This document shows, one piece after another, positions 1 to 11,449 of a DNA stretch of 64,000 bases. Under the pieces are notes generated by a model. It worked only from the letters and a program-made list of their open reading frames with translations. It was not told the origin of the DNA and searched no databases. A program made the translations under genes and the position numbers. The DNA comes from Cyathus striatus (lineage: Eukaryota; Basidiomycota; Agaricomycetes; Agaricales; Nidulariaceae): the NCBI GenBank assembly GCA_025738555.1, contig JAOVFP010000011.1:434001-498000 (forward strand), written 5' to 3'. Numbering within the stretch: the first letter of the stretch is position 1; each line of letters starts with the position of its first letter.

Positions 1-356
1 ACTTTTGAATATCCACTAGTAGTGAGTCCACGCCCGTATGCACTGAACTTTTGAACAATTCATTTGCACCATCTTCAGAAGTCAGGACAAGACAAATCCG
101 AGCTATAAGATCTAGCAGCCAGGACTCTTGGCTTAAGAGATAAGCATGAGCCTGACTCCTAACGGGAAATCTGGTGGCTTTGTCTTGCATAGCTGAATTC
201 CATGTTCTGTTTTCAAGCCATTCTTGAAAGACTGCACAAATACTGTCGCGACAAAGCATTAGACTATTGTCGCACTCCAATAAGCACTGGAACATCAGTT
301 GCACATCTATCTTGTAGGGAGAAGGTTGGGGAATTGAAGGTGGAGGTATGTCCTGG

Positions 357-2048
357 GAGCTCTTTACACTTAGCCAGGTGTTCTGTACGGATCCGTGCGG
401 AATCCGTACGGAATTTTCGGAATCTGTGCGGAATCTGCACAGATTTTTTTCCTTTTGGCAGAGGTTTTTTTGGGTCTGTACAGATTCTGCACAGATTCCG
501 CACAGAATCAAAAATTCCGTGCGGATTCCGCAGAATTCCGCATTACAGACCTGAAAAATTCTGTACAGATTCTGTACAGAATCTTATTATACTTATTTCC
601 TTATAGAAAATTACAATAGAAAATTGTGTGATACTAAGCACTAAGTGTGACACTCTCCATTAAGCATGACACTAAGGTTTAAGCATGACACTATACATTG
701 ATTGTGACACTAAGTGTTGAGTGTGACACGAAGGGTTAAGCGTGACACTAAGCATTGAGTGTGACACTATGGGTTGAGTGTGATACTAAGGGTTGAGTGT
801 GACACTAAGTGTTAAGCATGATACTAAGTGTTGAGTGTGACACTAAGTGTTGAGTGTGACACTAAGGGTTAAGCGTGATACTAAGTGTTGAGTGTGACAC
901 TAAGGCTTAAGCGTGACACTAAGCATTGAGTGTGACACTAAAGGTTGAATGTGACACTATGTGTTAAGCGTGACACTATGTGTTAAGTGTGACACTATGT
1001 GTTAAGTGTGACACTAAGGGTTGAGTGTGACACTAAGGGTTAAGCGTGATACTAAGTGTTGAGTGTGACACTAAGGGTTAAGTGTGACACTAAGCATTGA
1101 GTGTGACACTAAGGGTTGAGTGTGACACTAAGTTTTGAGTGTGACACTAAGGGTTAAGCGTGACACTAAGGGTTGAGTGTGATACTAAGGGTTGAGTGTG
1201 ACACTAAGGGTTGAGTGTGACACTAAGTTTTGAGTGTGACACTAAGGGTTAAGCGTGATACTAAGTTTTGAGTGTGACACTAAGGGTTGAGTGTGACACT
1301 AAGTTTTGAGTGTGACACTAAGGGTTAAGCATGATACTAAGTGTTGAGTGTGACACTAAGGGTTAAGCGTGACACTAAGGGTTGAGTGTGACACTAAGCA
1401 TTGAGTGTGACACTAAGGGTTAAGCGTGACACTAAGGGTTGAGTGTGACACTAAGCATTGAGTGTGACACTAAGGGTTGAGTGTGACACTAAGCATTGAG
1501 TGTGACACTCTGCATTAAGCATGACACTATACATTAAGTGTGATACTAAGTGTTGAGTGTGACACTATGCATTAAGCATGAAACTATACATTAAGTGTGA
1601 TACTAAGTGTTGAGTGTGACACTATACATTAAGCATGAAACTATACATTAAGTGTGATACTAAGTGTTGAGTGTGACACTATGCATTGAGTGTGATACTA
1701 TACATTAAACATGACACTATGTGTTGAGCATGATACTATATATTGAGTGTGTCACAGATTTCATGTAGTGTCACACTTGACACCTGTGACAAGGCAGCAA
1801 TGCATGAATCCACACAGAATCCATGCAGAATATGTATGGAATCCATATAGAATAATCACCTCTAATAATAATAATAGCTAGTATATAAATTCTGTATGGT
1901 ATCTATACAGGCCTGTATGGGTCTGTACGGATCTGCGCGGAATCCGCACGGATCCGTACGGAATTTTCGGATTCCGTGCGGATTCCGTACGGATCTGTGC
2001 GGATCCGTACAGATCCGTACAGACCTCTTGGGGGAGTGTAAATTACTG
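357..2048 (+). mobile_element. X1: satellite-armed non-autonomous DNA transposon with 8-bp TSD
   Basis: The element begins GAGCTCTTTACACTTAGCCA and ends ...GGAGTGTAAATTACTG. It is flanked by the direct 8-mer TGTCCTGG at 349-356 and 2049-2056. Both ends hold GC-rich palindromic blocks (about 385-560 and 1910-2030) made of TCCGTACGGA/ATCCGTGCGGA units. The middle is a 19-bp tandem array. It has no coding capacity; frames read in it are repeat artefacts. The core ACACTTAGCC at the left end and CACTCCC read inward at the right end match the corresponding ends of KDZ-A, and the 8-bp TSD agrees with the KDZ/Zisupton group. I infer a non-autonomous KDZ-type element. Confidence 0.85.
640..1760 (+). 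repeat. 19-bp tandem array of X1
   Basis: More than 50 degenerate copies of GTGACACTAAGGGTTGAGT (19 bp). Variants include AAGCGTGACACTAAGCATTG. The unit start GTGACACTAAG resembles the KDZ-A terminal motif GTGACACTTAGCC. The last 250 bases are more diverged (ATACATTAAGTGTGA type). Confidence 0.9.
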
Positions 2049-2238
2049 TGTCCTGGGGAGAACATGGGCCAGCTTCAGCAAGAGTAAGTGAAAACACTCA
2101 ATCTTCAATGCCCTGAAGATCATCTTCAGCCTTATTTTTGCTCACATGCGCAATAAAGTCCAATTCGGTCATCGTGACCCCATTGCATTTCTTGCAATAG
2201 CAGATCGCTAGTTTCTTCTCCTTCTTTGGATGGGGCAT

Positions 2239-3164
2239 ATTCCTCTTCGAAGAGTGATCAGTATATAGTTAGAAGCAATAGCTGGGAATGTACCTGAAAC
2301 TTGATATAACACTGGAGATGCAGCAGTGATACAGCTTTTAAAGTCACTGAGACATGATACTTGATATATACAGAATAAAGGATGTACTGACATGACAACT
2401 TTTGGTGTAACTGATTGAATCAGACCAACAAAAGCGCTTATAAAACAAGACCACCATTGTTTATGATAAGCAGAACAAGACAGGACACAATTCTAGATGA
2501 AGGAATACCTATAATGCTAATATATAGGTCAGAACACAAAGAACGATGTCACAGCAATGAATTCCATGCCTTCACATCTGAGCTTGTGTCGAACCTTTAC
2601 ACTAGATACACTACCTGAACCTTGATGCACCCTTACCCTATGCAAAGAGTGTGTTAGATATTCAGGGTTGCACAACTTCTTTGACAGCTGTCACTTGTCA
2701 CCTGTTGTACTTGACAGTTCTGTGATTGACAGATATGTGATTGACAGATTGACAGCTGTCAGTTACCTTAGTTACATGGACCTTGGTTGGGACTTTGGTA
2801 GACAGCCTCAGTATATATATACACTCTGTAACTTGGTAGTAGTCAACAAGTTTCCTCCCCATCTTGTGTCTGTGTTAGTGTTTGTGTCTGAGTTATTTGC
2901 TCTCTCATCATCCTCCTTGCTTCTTTATTACTCTCTATCCTCACAACCACCCTCCTTTATTCTTGTTACTTCTGACAGAGTGGCCACTTGAAGTCCAATC
3001 CCATCGACAACAGCCACTTCAAGATCAGTCACTTTATTGGTCCCTAAGCCATGAGGTGAATTGGGTTGACTGGGGAGGGGCAGGTACTCACTGCATTCAA
3101 TTCTGGGCTGGGACAAAAATCAGTATAAAAATGTGCAGGTAATAATTATTCACACTCACCCAAA
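2239..3164. other. Spacer without recognisable gene
   Basis: AT-rich sequence with only short frames. Around 2690-2780 there is a cluster of TGACAG/CTGTCA repeats. I see no coding segment I can support. Confidence 0.5.
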
Positions 3165-3335
3165 ATGGCTTTAACACCACAACAGCAGTTCACAAAGGAT
3201 TGTGTTTCTGAGCACTTGATCAAGGGTCAACCATTCAGAAAACAGCTGAAGGAGAAGATCGACCTTGTTATTGACTTGGTAAGGATTTCTGAACTCTTTA
3301 GTTTCAGTACTTGTCTAATGTTAATACATAGATGA
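3165..3335 (+). CDS. Small ORF, possible first exon
   Basis: The ATG follows CACCCAAA and a TATAAAA about 45 bp upstream. The first 38 codons (MALTPQQQFTKDCVSEHL...) have a charged, helix-like composition. At 3279 a good donor GTAAGG follows the codon TTG, so the true exon may be 3165-3278, although the frame stays open to a TGA at 3333. No downstream exon could be joined with confidence. Function is unknown, and it could be chance. Confidence 0.25.
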   Translation: MALTPQQQFTKDCVSEHLIKGQPFRKQLKEKIDLVIDLVRISELFSFSTCLMLIHR

Positions 3336-3400
3336 ATCAAAAATTTCCTGTACTACTAGATTATGAAAAGAACTGGGCAGCTATTGACTTTATATACAGA

Positions 3401-4242
3401 TGTTGTAGGGAACCCTGCCGGCCTATGTACAAAACTACCTAATATACATAGTCTGTGCTGGTCCCTGTACTTACCTTAACCAATTAAAACATACCTTACC
3501 CACTGTACTCTGATCTCGGCACACTATCAATATTCCACATCTCGATTATTCCGAAGATCATTACAAAACTCTGATGAAGTCCACATCATTACTAATCGAT
3601 CAAGTATTATTCAGCAAGCACTAAAGTTAATGCGCTAAGTAGTATCCTAAAACTGACACGCCCAAGTAAACACTGTACCTTCCCAAAGCGAAAGGCATGT
3701 GACTTAGCGCTGACCAATCACAATGCCCGGCAAAGCGCTTGCATCAATATTACTTTATCTGATGCTGCCGCGCGCCCTTTATACATATTCCTTTCCCCTT
3801 TTCTTTATTCCCCTACCTTTATCTTTATTCCTTTGTTACAAATCATTCTTACTTACTGTATTATTAATCATGGTACATATTTCTACCTAGGTAGTTCCAA
3901 AAAGTATATAAACCCCTCTCATGTAGCTACATCCTGAAGTCAATTCCAGTCTGATTCACACTCACCATTCATCTGTTATTCACACTAAGCTTCTAGCTGT
4001 AGAAACTTAGTGTACTCCTGTTCCTGTCTGCTTAATTCTCAGTACTGCTCTGCTTCATTACTAGTTAAAGCTCTTGCACAGGCAAGAACCTTAGCTAACT
4101 TCGCATTTTCTACCCTTAATCCACTAAACTTGCCTTCACTACTCCTCCTAAAAACCCTATACAAGTCTTAATAATCCTATAAGACTTGTACCCTAATTTA
4201 ACACCTCACAACAAACTCAACAACCTGTTTAGAACAACAGTG
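3401..4242 (+). repeat. Possible solo LTR
   Basis: The block starts TGTTGTAGGGAACC. It has a promoter-like core with TATATAAACCCC near 3905 and a pyrimidine-rich leader, and it ends near GAACAACAGTG. The direct 5-mer ACAGA lies at 3396-3400 and 4243-4247, which fits a 5-bp target duplication. However, the 3' end does not finish in CA as most LTRs do. No internal retrotransposon sequence is present. Confidence 0.3.
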
Positions 4243-4348
4243 ACAGATTGGACACTGTCACACTCAGTACTTAACTGTACAACCTTCAGACAAGTCTTCA
4301 CCTTACAATGTACTAAGAATTGTTCGAGGCAGTGAAAATGACCTTGAG

Positions 4349-4467
4349 TCCATTATATGAAGACAATGTCCATGTTATTCTATGACAATATCTACAGTCA
4401 ATACAGTCCATTATATGAAGACAATATTTATGTTATATAACCACAATGATATCTACAGTCAATACAT
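4349..4467 (+). repeat. Tandem duplication, about 60-bp unit, two copies
   Basis: Two adjacent diverged copies both start TCCATTATATGAAGACAAT and end ATATCTACAGTCAATACA. They lie just left of X2. Confidence 0.75.
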
Positions 4468-4500
4468 TCATAACCACTACATATATACAGTGAATTTGGG

Positions 4501-6381
4501 CAGTAATTTACACTCCCCCAAGAGGTCTGTACGGATCCGTACAGACCCGTACAGACCTGTATAGATACCATACAGAATTTATATACTAGCTATTATTATT
4601 ATTAGAGGTGATTATTCTATATGGATTCCATACATATTCTGCATGGATTCTGTGTGGATTTATGCATTGCTGCCTTGTCACACATGTCAAGTGTAACTCT
4701 AGGTGAAAAGTGTCACACTATACAAAATCCATGATACACTCAATATATAGTATCATTCTCAATGCATAGTATCACACTTAATGCATAGTGTTATGCTTAA
4801 TGTATAGTATCACACTCAACACTTAGTGTCACACTTAATGCAGAGTGTCACACTCATCACTTAGTGTTATGCTTAATGCATAGTGTCACACTCAATACTT
4901 AGTGTCATGCTTAATGTATAGTGTTATGTTTAATGTATAGTGTCACACTTAATGCATAGTGTCATGTTTAATGTATAGTGTCACACTCAACACTTAGTGT
5001 CACGCTTAGTCACACTCAATGCTTAGTGTGACACTCAACGCTTAGTGTCACGCTTAATGCAGAGTGTCACACTCAATGCTTAGTGTCACACCCAATGCTT
5101 AGTGTCACACTCAATGCTTAGTGTGACACTCAACGCTTAGTGTGACACCCAATGCTTAGTGTCACACTCAATGCTTAGTGTGACACTCAACGCTTAGTGT
5201 CACACCCAACGCTTGGTGTCACACTCAATGCTTAGTGTCACACTCAACGCTTAGTGTCACACCCAACGCTTAGTGTCACACTCAACGCTTAGTGTCACAC
5301 TCAACGCTTAGTGTCACACTCAATGCTTAGTGTCACACTCAACGCTTAGTGTCACACTCAACGCTTGGTGTCACAACCAATGCTTAGTGTCACACTCAAC
5401 GCTTAGTGTGACACTCAACACTTAGTGTCACACTCAACGCTTAGTGTCACACTCAACGCTTAGTGTCACACTCAACGCTTAGTGTCACACCCAATGCTTA
5501 GTGTCACACCCAATGCTTAGTGTCACACTCAATGCTTAGTGTCACACTCAATGCTTAGTGTCACACTCAATGCTTAGTATCACACTTAACACTTAGTGTC
5601 ACACTCAACGCTTAGTGTCACACTCAATGCTTAGTGTCACACTCAACACTTAGTGTCACACTCAACGCTTAGTGTCACACTCAACACCTAGTGTCACACT
5701 CAACGCCTAGTGTCACGCTTAGTCGCACTCAACACTTAGTGTCACGCTTAGTCACACTCAACACCTAGTGTCACGCTTATAGTGTCACATTTAACATATA
5801 GTGTCACACTCAACACCTAGTGTCACGTTTATAGTGTCACATTTAATGTATAGTATCACACTCAACACCTAGTATCACACTCAACACCTAGTGTCACGCT
5901 TATAGTGTCACATTTAATGTATAGTATCACACTCAACACCTAGTGTCACGTTTATAGTGTCACATTTAATGTATAGTGTCACACTCAACACCTAGTGTCA
6001 CGCTTATAGTGTCACATTTAATGTATAGTGTCACACTCAACACCTAGTATCACACTCAACACCTAGTATCACACTCAACACCTAGTGTCATGCTTAATGC
6101 AGAGTGTCACATGCAAGGAAACAAGTATAATAAAATTCTGTACAGATTCTGTACAGAATCTGTACAGAATTTTCAGGTCTGTAATGCGGAATTCCGAGGA
6201 ATTCTGCGTAATCCGTACGGAATTTTCGGAATCTGTGCGGAATCTGTACAGACCCAAAAAAACCTCTGCCAAAATGAAAAAAATCTGTGCAGATTCCGCA
6301 CGGACTTCGAAAATTCCGTACGGATTCCGCACGGAATCTGTGCGGATCCGTACAGAACACATGGCTAAGTGTAAAGAGCTC
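4501..6381 (-). mobile_element. X2: second copy of X in inverted orientation, own 8-bp TSD
   Basis: On the plus strand it begins CAGTAATTTACACTCCCCC and ends GTGTAAAGAGCTC, the reverse of X1. The direct 8-mer AATTTGGG flanks it at 4493-4500 and 6382-6389. Because X1 and X2 have different TSDs they are independent insertions, not the two arms of one long element. GC-rich palindromic blocks lie at 4520-4560 and 6135-6355, and a 19-bp array fills the middle. Confidence 0.85.
4700..6110 (-). repeat. 19-bp tandem array of X2
   Basis: About 70 copies of GTCACACTCAACGCTTAGT, the complement of the X1 unit with different dominant variants. Locally homogenised blocks (CAACGCTTAGT near 5200-5480, CAACACCTAGT near 5680-6090) suggest recent expansion of sub-variants. 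Confidence 0.9.
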
Positions 6382-6449
6382 AATTTGGGCCACAAAGCTG
6401 TCCCTATGGGTATATATGAAGTCCTATCGAAGTCCTACTGTATCAACTT

Positions 6450-6952
6450 TTACTTCTTCAGTACAGACTGTAGAAATAAACGAACAATCATCAGACTTAT
6501 AAACACTTAAGTATGAGAGTAACATACCATATCAGGCAGATCTTCGACAGGACCAGCATCAATGGCAGATCTGTGTCCCACACTAAGGGCTTTGTACCAA
6601 GTTGTGTCATAGTAGTTGAGTGGAAGTCCTGTAACAGAAATTTGTTGTGGTGATGGTTTGTTTGTCTTAGGCAGAGGAGCCTCAGACGAAGCCACAGTGT
6701 ACTCCTGTGGCAACAAACATTTCTGCCTCCCTTTCTTAGTCCAATCTGATAATCCAAGGCAAGGAGCTGAATCATCTCCGTGTTCCACTCAGAAGTCAAG
6801 GGTGCCATTCAATTCAATTTTGGCAATGCTGCATTTAGAGCCAGCTTGCGGTCCCTGAACTGCTCAAGTTCTTCTGCAGATGGACAGACAAATCCTGAAG
6901 CATGAGTGCACCACAGCCCTTTTGTCTCATTCAGGTAGGTATGGAGATGTTG
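6450..6952 (-). pseudogene. Gene remnant, two exons visible
   Basis: On the minus strand an exon starts after an acceptor at about 6953. It reads HLHTYLNETKGLWCTH then FVCPSAEELEQFRDRKLALN. A TGA at 6809-6811 is where CGA would continue the frame. The next part is in a shifted frame and contains PKTNKPSPQQ and GLPLNYYDTTWYKAL. It ends at a clean donor after ATG (6528-6530; intron 6468-6527), and the last exon SVLKK ends at TAA 6450-6452. The stop plus frameshift make it a pseudogene. I do not recognise the family. Its composition looks like real protein rather than noise. Confidence 0.5.
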
Positions 6953-8021
6953 CTATGAAAAGGTTAACCTATGTGTCGAAGGATGGAGACATGAACATTG
7001 TCGTTTAAGATTAAGATAATCTAAGGTGCTAACAGGAATTGACTTTGTTCATGTTACAACACCTGAGTGTCAGGAAATATTTAGCAAGGATATTCTTGGA
7101 AATTTAATTGGTGATCTTGTACAGCAAAAGCTGTATGAATTGTATGAAACTGGGTATGAAGGGTAATGTACAGCAAAGGCTGTATGTAATGACAAATATA
7201 ATGAAGGGGGTATAGTACACACTATAGACCTAATGCTATTTATAATGTGTATGTTGTATAGATCAATGTTCAACTTGCTTAGAACTTGACCTATGATCTG
7301 CTTCTTATTCTGTTACTGTTACTCTGGCTGTGACTGTGACTTCTGACTAATACTGTGATGTGCTGATAAAACTGTACTAATAACTGATGACTAATGACAA
7401 ATGGGTGAGACTACTGGGGGGATGGGTAGCTATCTATCTACTGCCAAACTGCCCTCCTTATATACCTTTTCCCAACCTGCTTAGTAATCCAATTCCCACT
7501 CTACCATCCTACATTGTTCTCCAAAATGAGTAGTGTGCAAGTGTAGATTTTAGATCTGAGGCTGTACAGGACAATGGTATTTGAGGGTTAGTCCAATGAA
7601 AGAGTGTCATATTATCCTTTGTTAGTGCATTGTTTGTGCAAGTGATTAATTATTGATATGTGTATGATGTTTAATGGTGATTTAAAAGTTATTTGTTCAT
7701 GTAAGGTATTGGTTGTTCATGCATGGTATTGGGTATATTTGATTAGTAGTGTATTGTATAATGTGATGGCGTGAAGTATTCAGTCATGTGACATGACTGT
7801 GCAATTTCTTTAATTGTGGTATACAGTGCATTTGCATGCATTATATATAATCAAAAATCATGCCTGACAGCGTCCTCTAATGCATCCGCTGAATTATTTG
7901 CTTTTGCTCACCGCAGTTCATTTCTCACCCAATTATATCACTCATAACTAAAATATGTGTAGCTCCAGAGAATACAATATCATCATTCCCCCTGCAACCC
8001 TCTGCAACTCTCCCTGCCTCA
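6953..8021. other. Spacer without supported gene
   Basis: AT-rich DNA. Near 7270-7540 there is a CTG/ACT-rich stretch, then TTATATACC at 7459. It could be upstream sequence of the flanking genes. No ORF or repeat family was recognised. Confidence 0.4.
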
Positions 8022-8471
8022 ATGCGAACGGCTGTTGTCAGTGAAGGCTCTGCTCGACAACCAACTGCATTTGATGGTGCATAGGCATAGTATCATTACT
8101 CTTGCATGAAATATTGATTTATTGCATTATATGCAGAACATTGGATAAAGTGTATGATTGATGCCAATGGCACTGTCTTCAAAGGGAAATTATTAAAAGT
8201 GGTAATTTCAGGTATGCAGCCAACTGATGCAAACTCTGGTTTTGAAAATGGATACCTGGAAAATGCGGAATGTCACTTCGAAGGGTTAGTGAGAGACAAA
8301 AAATGTTTCTGCATGTGTGTAATTGGTGAGGAGGTCATTCATGAAATACTGCCAGAGTTTGTGAAGCCAGGTCATCCGACTAGAATGCCTCAACACATGA
8401 TTGTCTTTAATCCAGCTAACTTCCATGAGTTCAGAAATACATACCAATGTAACCACAGTGATGCCATATAA
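8022..8471 (+). CDS. Small two-exon hypothetical protein (about 129 aa)
   Basis: The ATG at 8022 begins MRTAVVSEGSARQPTAFD. A 60-nt intron (8077-8136, GTGCAT...TGCAG) joins in phase 1 to the second exon, which reads HWIKCMIDANGTVFKG... and ends ...CNHSDAI at a TGA-free frame closed by TAA near 8469. Motifs include FHEFRNTYQC and several Cys (CFCMCVIG). The frame is intact across the splice, unlike its neighbours. It is convergent with the minus-strand pseudogene at 8663-9465. Family not recognised. It could be a complete small gene or the 5' half of a larger decayed one. Confidence 0.5.
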
Positions 8472-8662
8472 GGGGGCATACAAAGATAGAAAGAAATGTG
8501 ATATACCAACTAAGTATCTGTGTATATACTTCAGATGGAATTCTTGGGCTTGTATACCATACAATTTTGCTAGCCATGTAATATTCCAAGTATATACACA
8601 TTTATTACTTTTCACATTGTATTGTACATTTGTCTGTGCAAAAAATCACCTGTAGATATCAT

Positions 8663-9465
8663 TCAGAGTCCATAAGGTCCTCTAATTCATCAGTGGTAAG
8701 TCTTCCCAGATTATACTGATAATATGGATGATATCTTTTAGAGTCTATGGGCTATAGAGTTTCAGTAATTGACAGTGAGTAAATACAATTTCACTTACAA
8801 GAATTGTAGCTGACATTTCGAGTTGCTTTTGAATTGTAGAAAGGTGGAGAGTACTGTTATCATCGACAGCACAAACCACTTCATGTATGTGTCTCCAGTC
8901 CTTTGCAGATTTGTACACTCATACAGTAACATACTGAATATGCGTCACCTTCACAGTGGTATGTTTGGATGCTCCAAGATTGGATATATGTCTAACCATA
9001 TCCATAGGTGCATCTGATCCCTTGGTCTACTAAGTGTGGAGTTCCTGGTGAGTCACAATTCATGTTCTCATAGGGGAGGAGTTGATACTGAAAATCAATA
9101 TCACTAGCATGTTCATTTAGTCTGCCATGATGTCAGTCCATGTAACTAGACAGTATAGAAGTCATAACAACTTGCCTATTCTTTTTTCTTTTTGGTGATT
9201 CTTCAGGTTCATCTATGGCTGGTCGTTTCTTAGAGTTTTGTGCAACTGATGACACCTTTTGGCCATTCTGAAACACAATAAGGGCTGTGATGAAGTCGTC
9301 TTTAATTGGTATTCCTGGGTTCCTTTGGCCTGTTGGGTGTACATTTAATTGATTATCTTTACAAAGTTGCGCCAGTATGTGGTTTGGGAAGGGTCTAAGA
9401 GCTGAGTTGCAAACAACTGCCCTTTGAAGAACTTGCTTTGCTTTCTGTACTGACAGGTTAGACAT
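8663..9465 (-). pseudogene. Decayed gene with SAP-like N-terminus and nuclear-localisation-like basic run
   Basis: The ATG at 9465 gives MSNLSVQKAKQVLQRAV, a helical start reminiscent of SAP-type DNA-binding helices (weak inference). A basic KKRPAIDEPEESPKRKKNR segment follows. TGA at 9133-9135 interrupts, and the frame continues (HHGRLNEHASDIDFQ). A one-base shift occurs near 9028, then APMDMVRHISNLGASKHTTV. A second TGA lies at 8919-8921 and is followed by VYKSAKDWRHIHEVV. A 47-nt intron (8752-8798) leads to a last exon ending LTTDELEDLMDSE and TGA at 8663. Both internal TGAs fit CGA to TGA. No family name recognised; dispersed, low-complexity-flanked genes of this kind are frequent in agaricomycete repeat regions. 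Confidence 0.55.
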
Positions 9466-9990
9466 CACAATCTAGTGACTCCAACAAAGTGAATCATGAT
9501 TATAAGTACATACTGCTGAACACTTGCCGAACCTAATGTATTATTCTTTTTAGGTGCACAGACAATTACTATTGTATTATATTGTATTCTCCTGTCACTG
9601 GCAGCTACAACAAGTATCCAATAGGAGCTTTGTATATGATAAAATGGTATACCATGGATTATTGGTAGGTGCTTCCATGTATCGTATCTGTCATGCTTTG
9701 TTGTTCAATAGACGACAAACAAAAGTCCACATAAAACTAAATGGGATATGGATATGAGTAAGTGTCATCCTGGCATTCTAGAATAGATATGACCACCGGC
9801 AAATGGTTTTCAAGGAGGTAGGTAGATTTTGAGCTTCAAGTGCCCTCTTCAAATGACTTACTCTTGCTTTATTAGTTCTGTAAACTGCACTATAATATGG
9901 GATATATTTCGAACTCTAGCACAACATGTTGTATCCCCACTATCTCTAATTACATGAATTCTTTCTGTTCCCTCTACTTTTGTCCCCTCA
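9466..9990. other. Spacer
   Basis: Nothing supportable seen; only short frames. Confidence 0.4.
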
Positions 9991-9992
9991 TT

Positions 9993-11110
9993 TTTCCCAA
10001 CTTTTCCTGTATGCAATGGCTAAAATGGTACACTGTGTCAGATTCTTTGGTACGTGCTGCTAAATACCACCCATCCATCCCTTTTAGATTTTCCTTCATT
10101 CATCTACTTTATCTCCCCTTCCATTTATTCCCCCCTTCACCAACTGCTCACCTCAGTCAGCCCACTACTACCATGCCTGCTTCTCCCCACACTTCCATAT
10201 ATGGCATCAAACACCTCCATGACCGAGCCATGAAGACAACGCTCAAGCAACGACAGCAAGCAGTAGAGGGAGCAAGTGAGGTAATGTCACTTCTATTAGT
10301 TTTCAAATTTACCAATCACTTATTCATGCCTGTATAGGAGAGGGCATGCATAGAGACATAGAGTGTCAATTTCGAGAAGTTTTCGAATGGCTTACCATTG
10401 CTTTATTAGTACTATAGTGCTTTGGTGGTAGTATTGTTTTTGTAAGTTTATCATATCAAGCCGAAGTGACTGAAAGACTCATTCCTACGCAGTATTCATC
10501 ATACAAAGTATTACTACTATAGTCAAGACTTTCACATTGTTCAACTACAATTTAAAGGACAACTATTTACACTTTTTAATTCCTCTTTCGTGCACTGAAA
10601 AGATAAGTACGTATAAGGTAAAGCAATTCGAGGAAAGCTTACATGGGGTACCTAATGTTGTACCAGTTGACAATCTGACAACTCCTGGACATCTTGCCCA
10701 TACAGACATAGAACTGAATGGTCTATTATGAATGAAAGTAAGTGTTAAATAACTTGTGAAATAATGGCAACTTACCTCTACTTTGGTTTGATGACCCTTG
10801 CCTTTCTTTGTGTTCTTTTGCTTGGGCTTCCCATGTTGTTCTATGTGTACCGATTCTGCAGTCCTCCAACATCCTCTCCAGTGTACCATATGTTCGATGT
10901 GTATCAATTCTGCAGCCCTCCAACATCCTCCCCAGTGCACCATAACCTGATTGCCTACCTACAAGTGTGGGTCTACTGTTGGAGAAAGAAAAAGTAATGA
11001 ATATAAGACGAACATACCTCATAGAATGCAGCCTGGAGATCATAGGCAATGAATGTAGGTTCGACAACTCTCAGCATGTTCCTACCATAACCCTTGAGGT
11101 AATTCGTCAG
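9993..11110 (-). repeat. Gene-like segment, copy 1 of a diverged duplication
   Basis: This segment and 11935-12560 share ordered blocks: TTTTCCTGTATGCRATGGCT, then GATTCTTTGGTACRTGCTGCTAAATAC, a GTTGTACCA...CTATTATGA block, a CTGC..CCCTCCAA block and a CARGCTGCATTYTATGA-type block. On the minus strand the last block reads VVEPTFIAYDLQAAFYE before a GTATGT donor. I take it as remnants of a minus-strand intron-containing gene, function unknown. A 51-bp internal tandem duplication (CAGYCCTCCAACATCCTC) lies at about 10850-10950. Confidence 0.45.
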
Positions 11111-11449
11111 TATAGCTCTACAATATGTACTCACCTCAGCAATGATTGAGAGCTTGGTACTGGTAGGTATTGGTTCATTACAGAATACAGGGAGATGAAT
11201 AATAACTTTTGAACTTATTGAAAGTTTATTTCAAACTTGAGCAAACACATTCCCACCTCTAACCACTCAATCACACCTCTAACTACACGTACCACTATTC
11301 ACTCATACTGCATTGCTGCTGCTGTCTGGAGAAGGCACCCTGGTATTGGATTCTACTCATATGCTCACAACTTCATTATAGGTTCTTCATACCATATGCT
11401 CACCATTTCACCCAACCCCGCATTCGATCCTTCTACCTCAGCAGTAATG

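Larger units (their letters stand above)
1..2238 (-). pseudogene. 5' part of a transposon-like gene, split by element X1 and cut by the window edge
   Basis: Reading the minus strand, a frame opens at the ATG at 2238 with a lysine-rich start and a CYCKKCNG cluster followed by a His (residues 13-31). Such small CxCxxC clusters are common at the N-termini of agaricomycete transposon proteins, but I do not recognise the family. A TGA at 2098-2100 sits where CGA (Arg) would keep the frame. The frame then continues to the right edge of X1. When X1 (357-2048) and one TSD copy are left out, the same frame goes on without any stop from 356 to position 1, with motifs such as FQCLLECDNSL and ESWLLDLIARICL. 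The exon was therefore continuous before X1 landed. The protein is partial because it leaves the window on the left. Confidence is high that this is one interrupted coding exon and low on its function. Confidence 0.6.

Noticed and set aside
357..6381. One 6-kb transposon with 1.7-1.9-kb inverted arms
   Set aside because: Each arm has both complete ends and its own distinct 8-bp TSD (TGTCCTGG; AATTTGGG), so they are two insertions.
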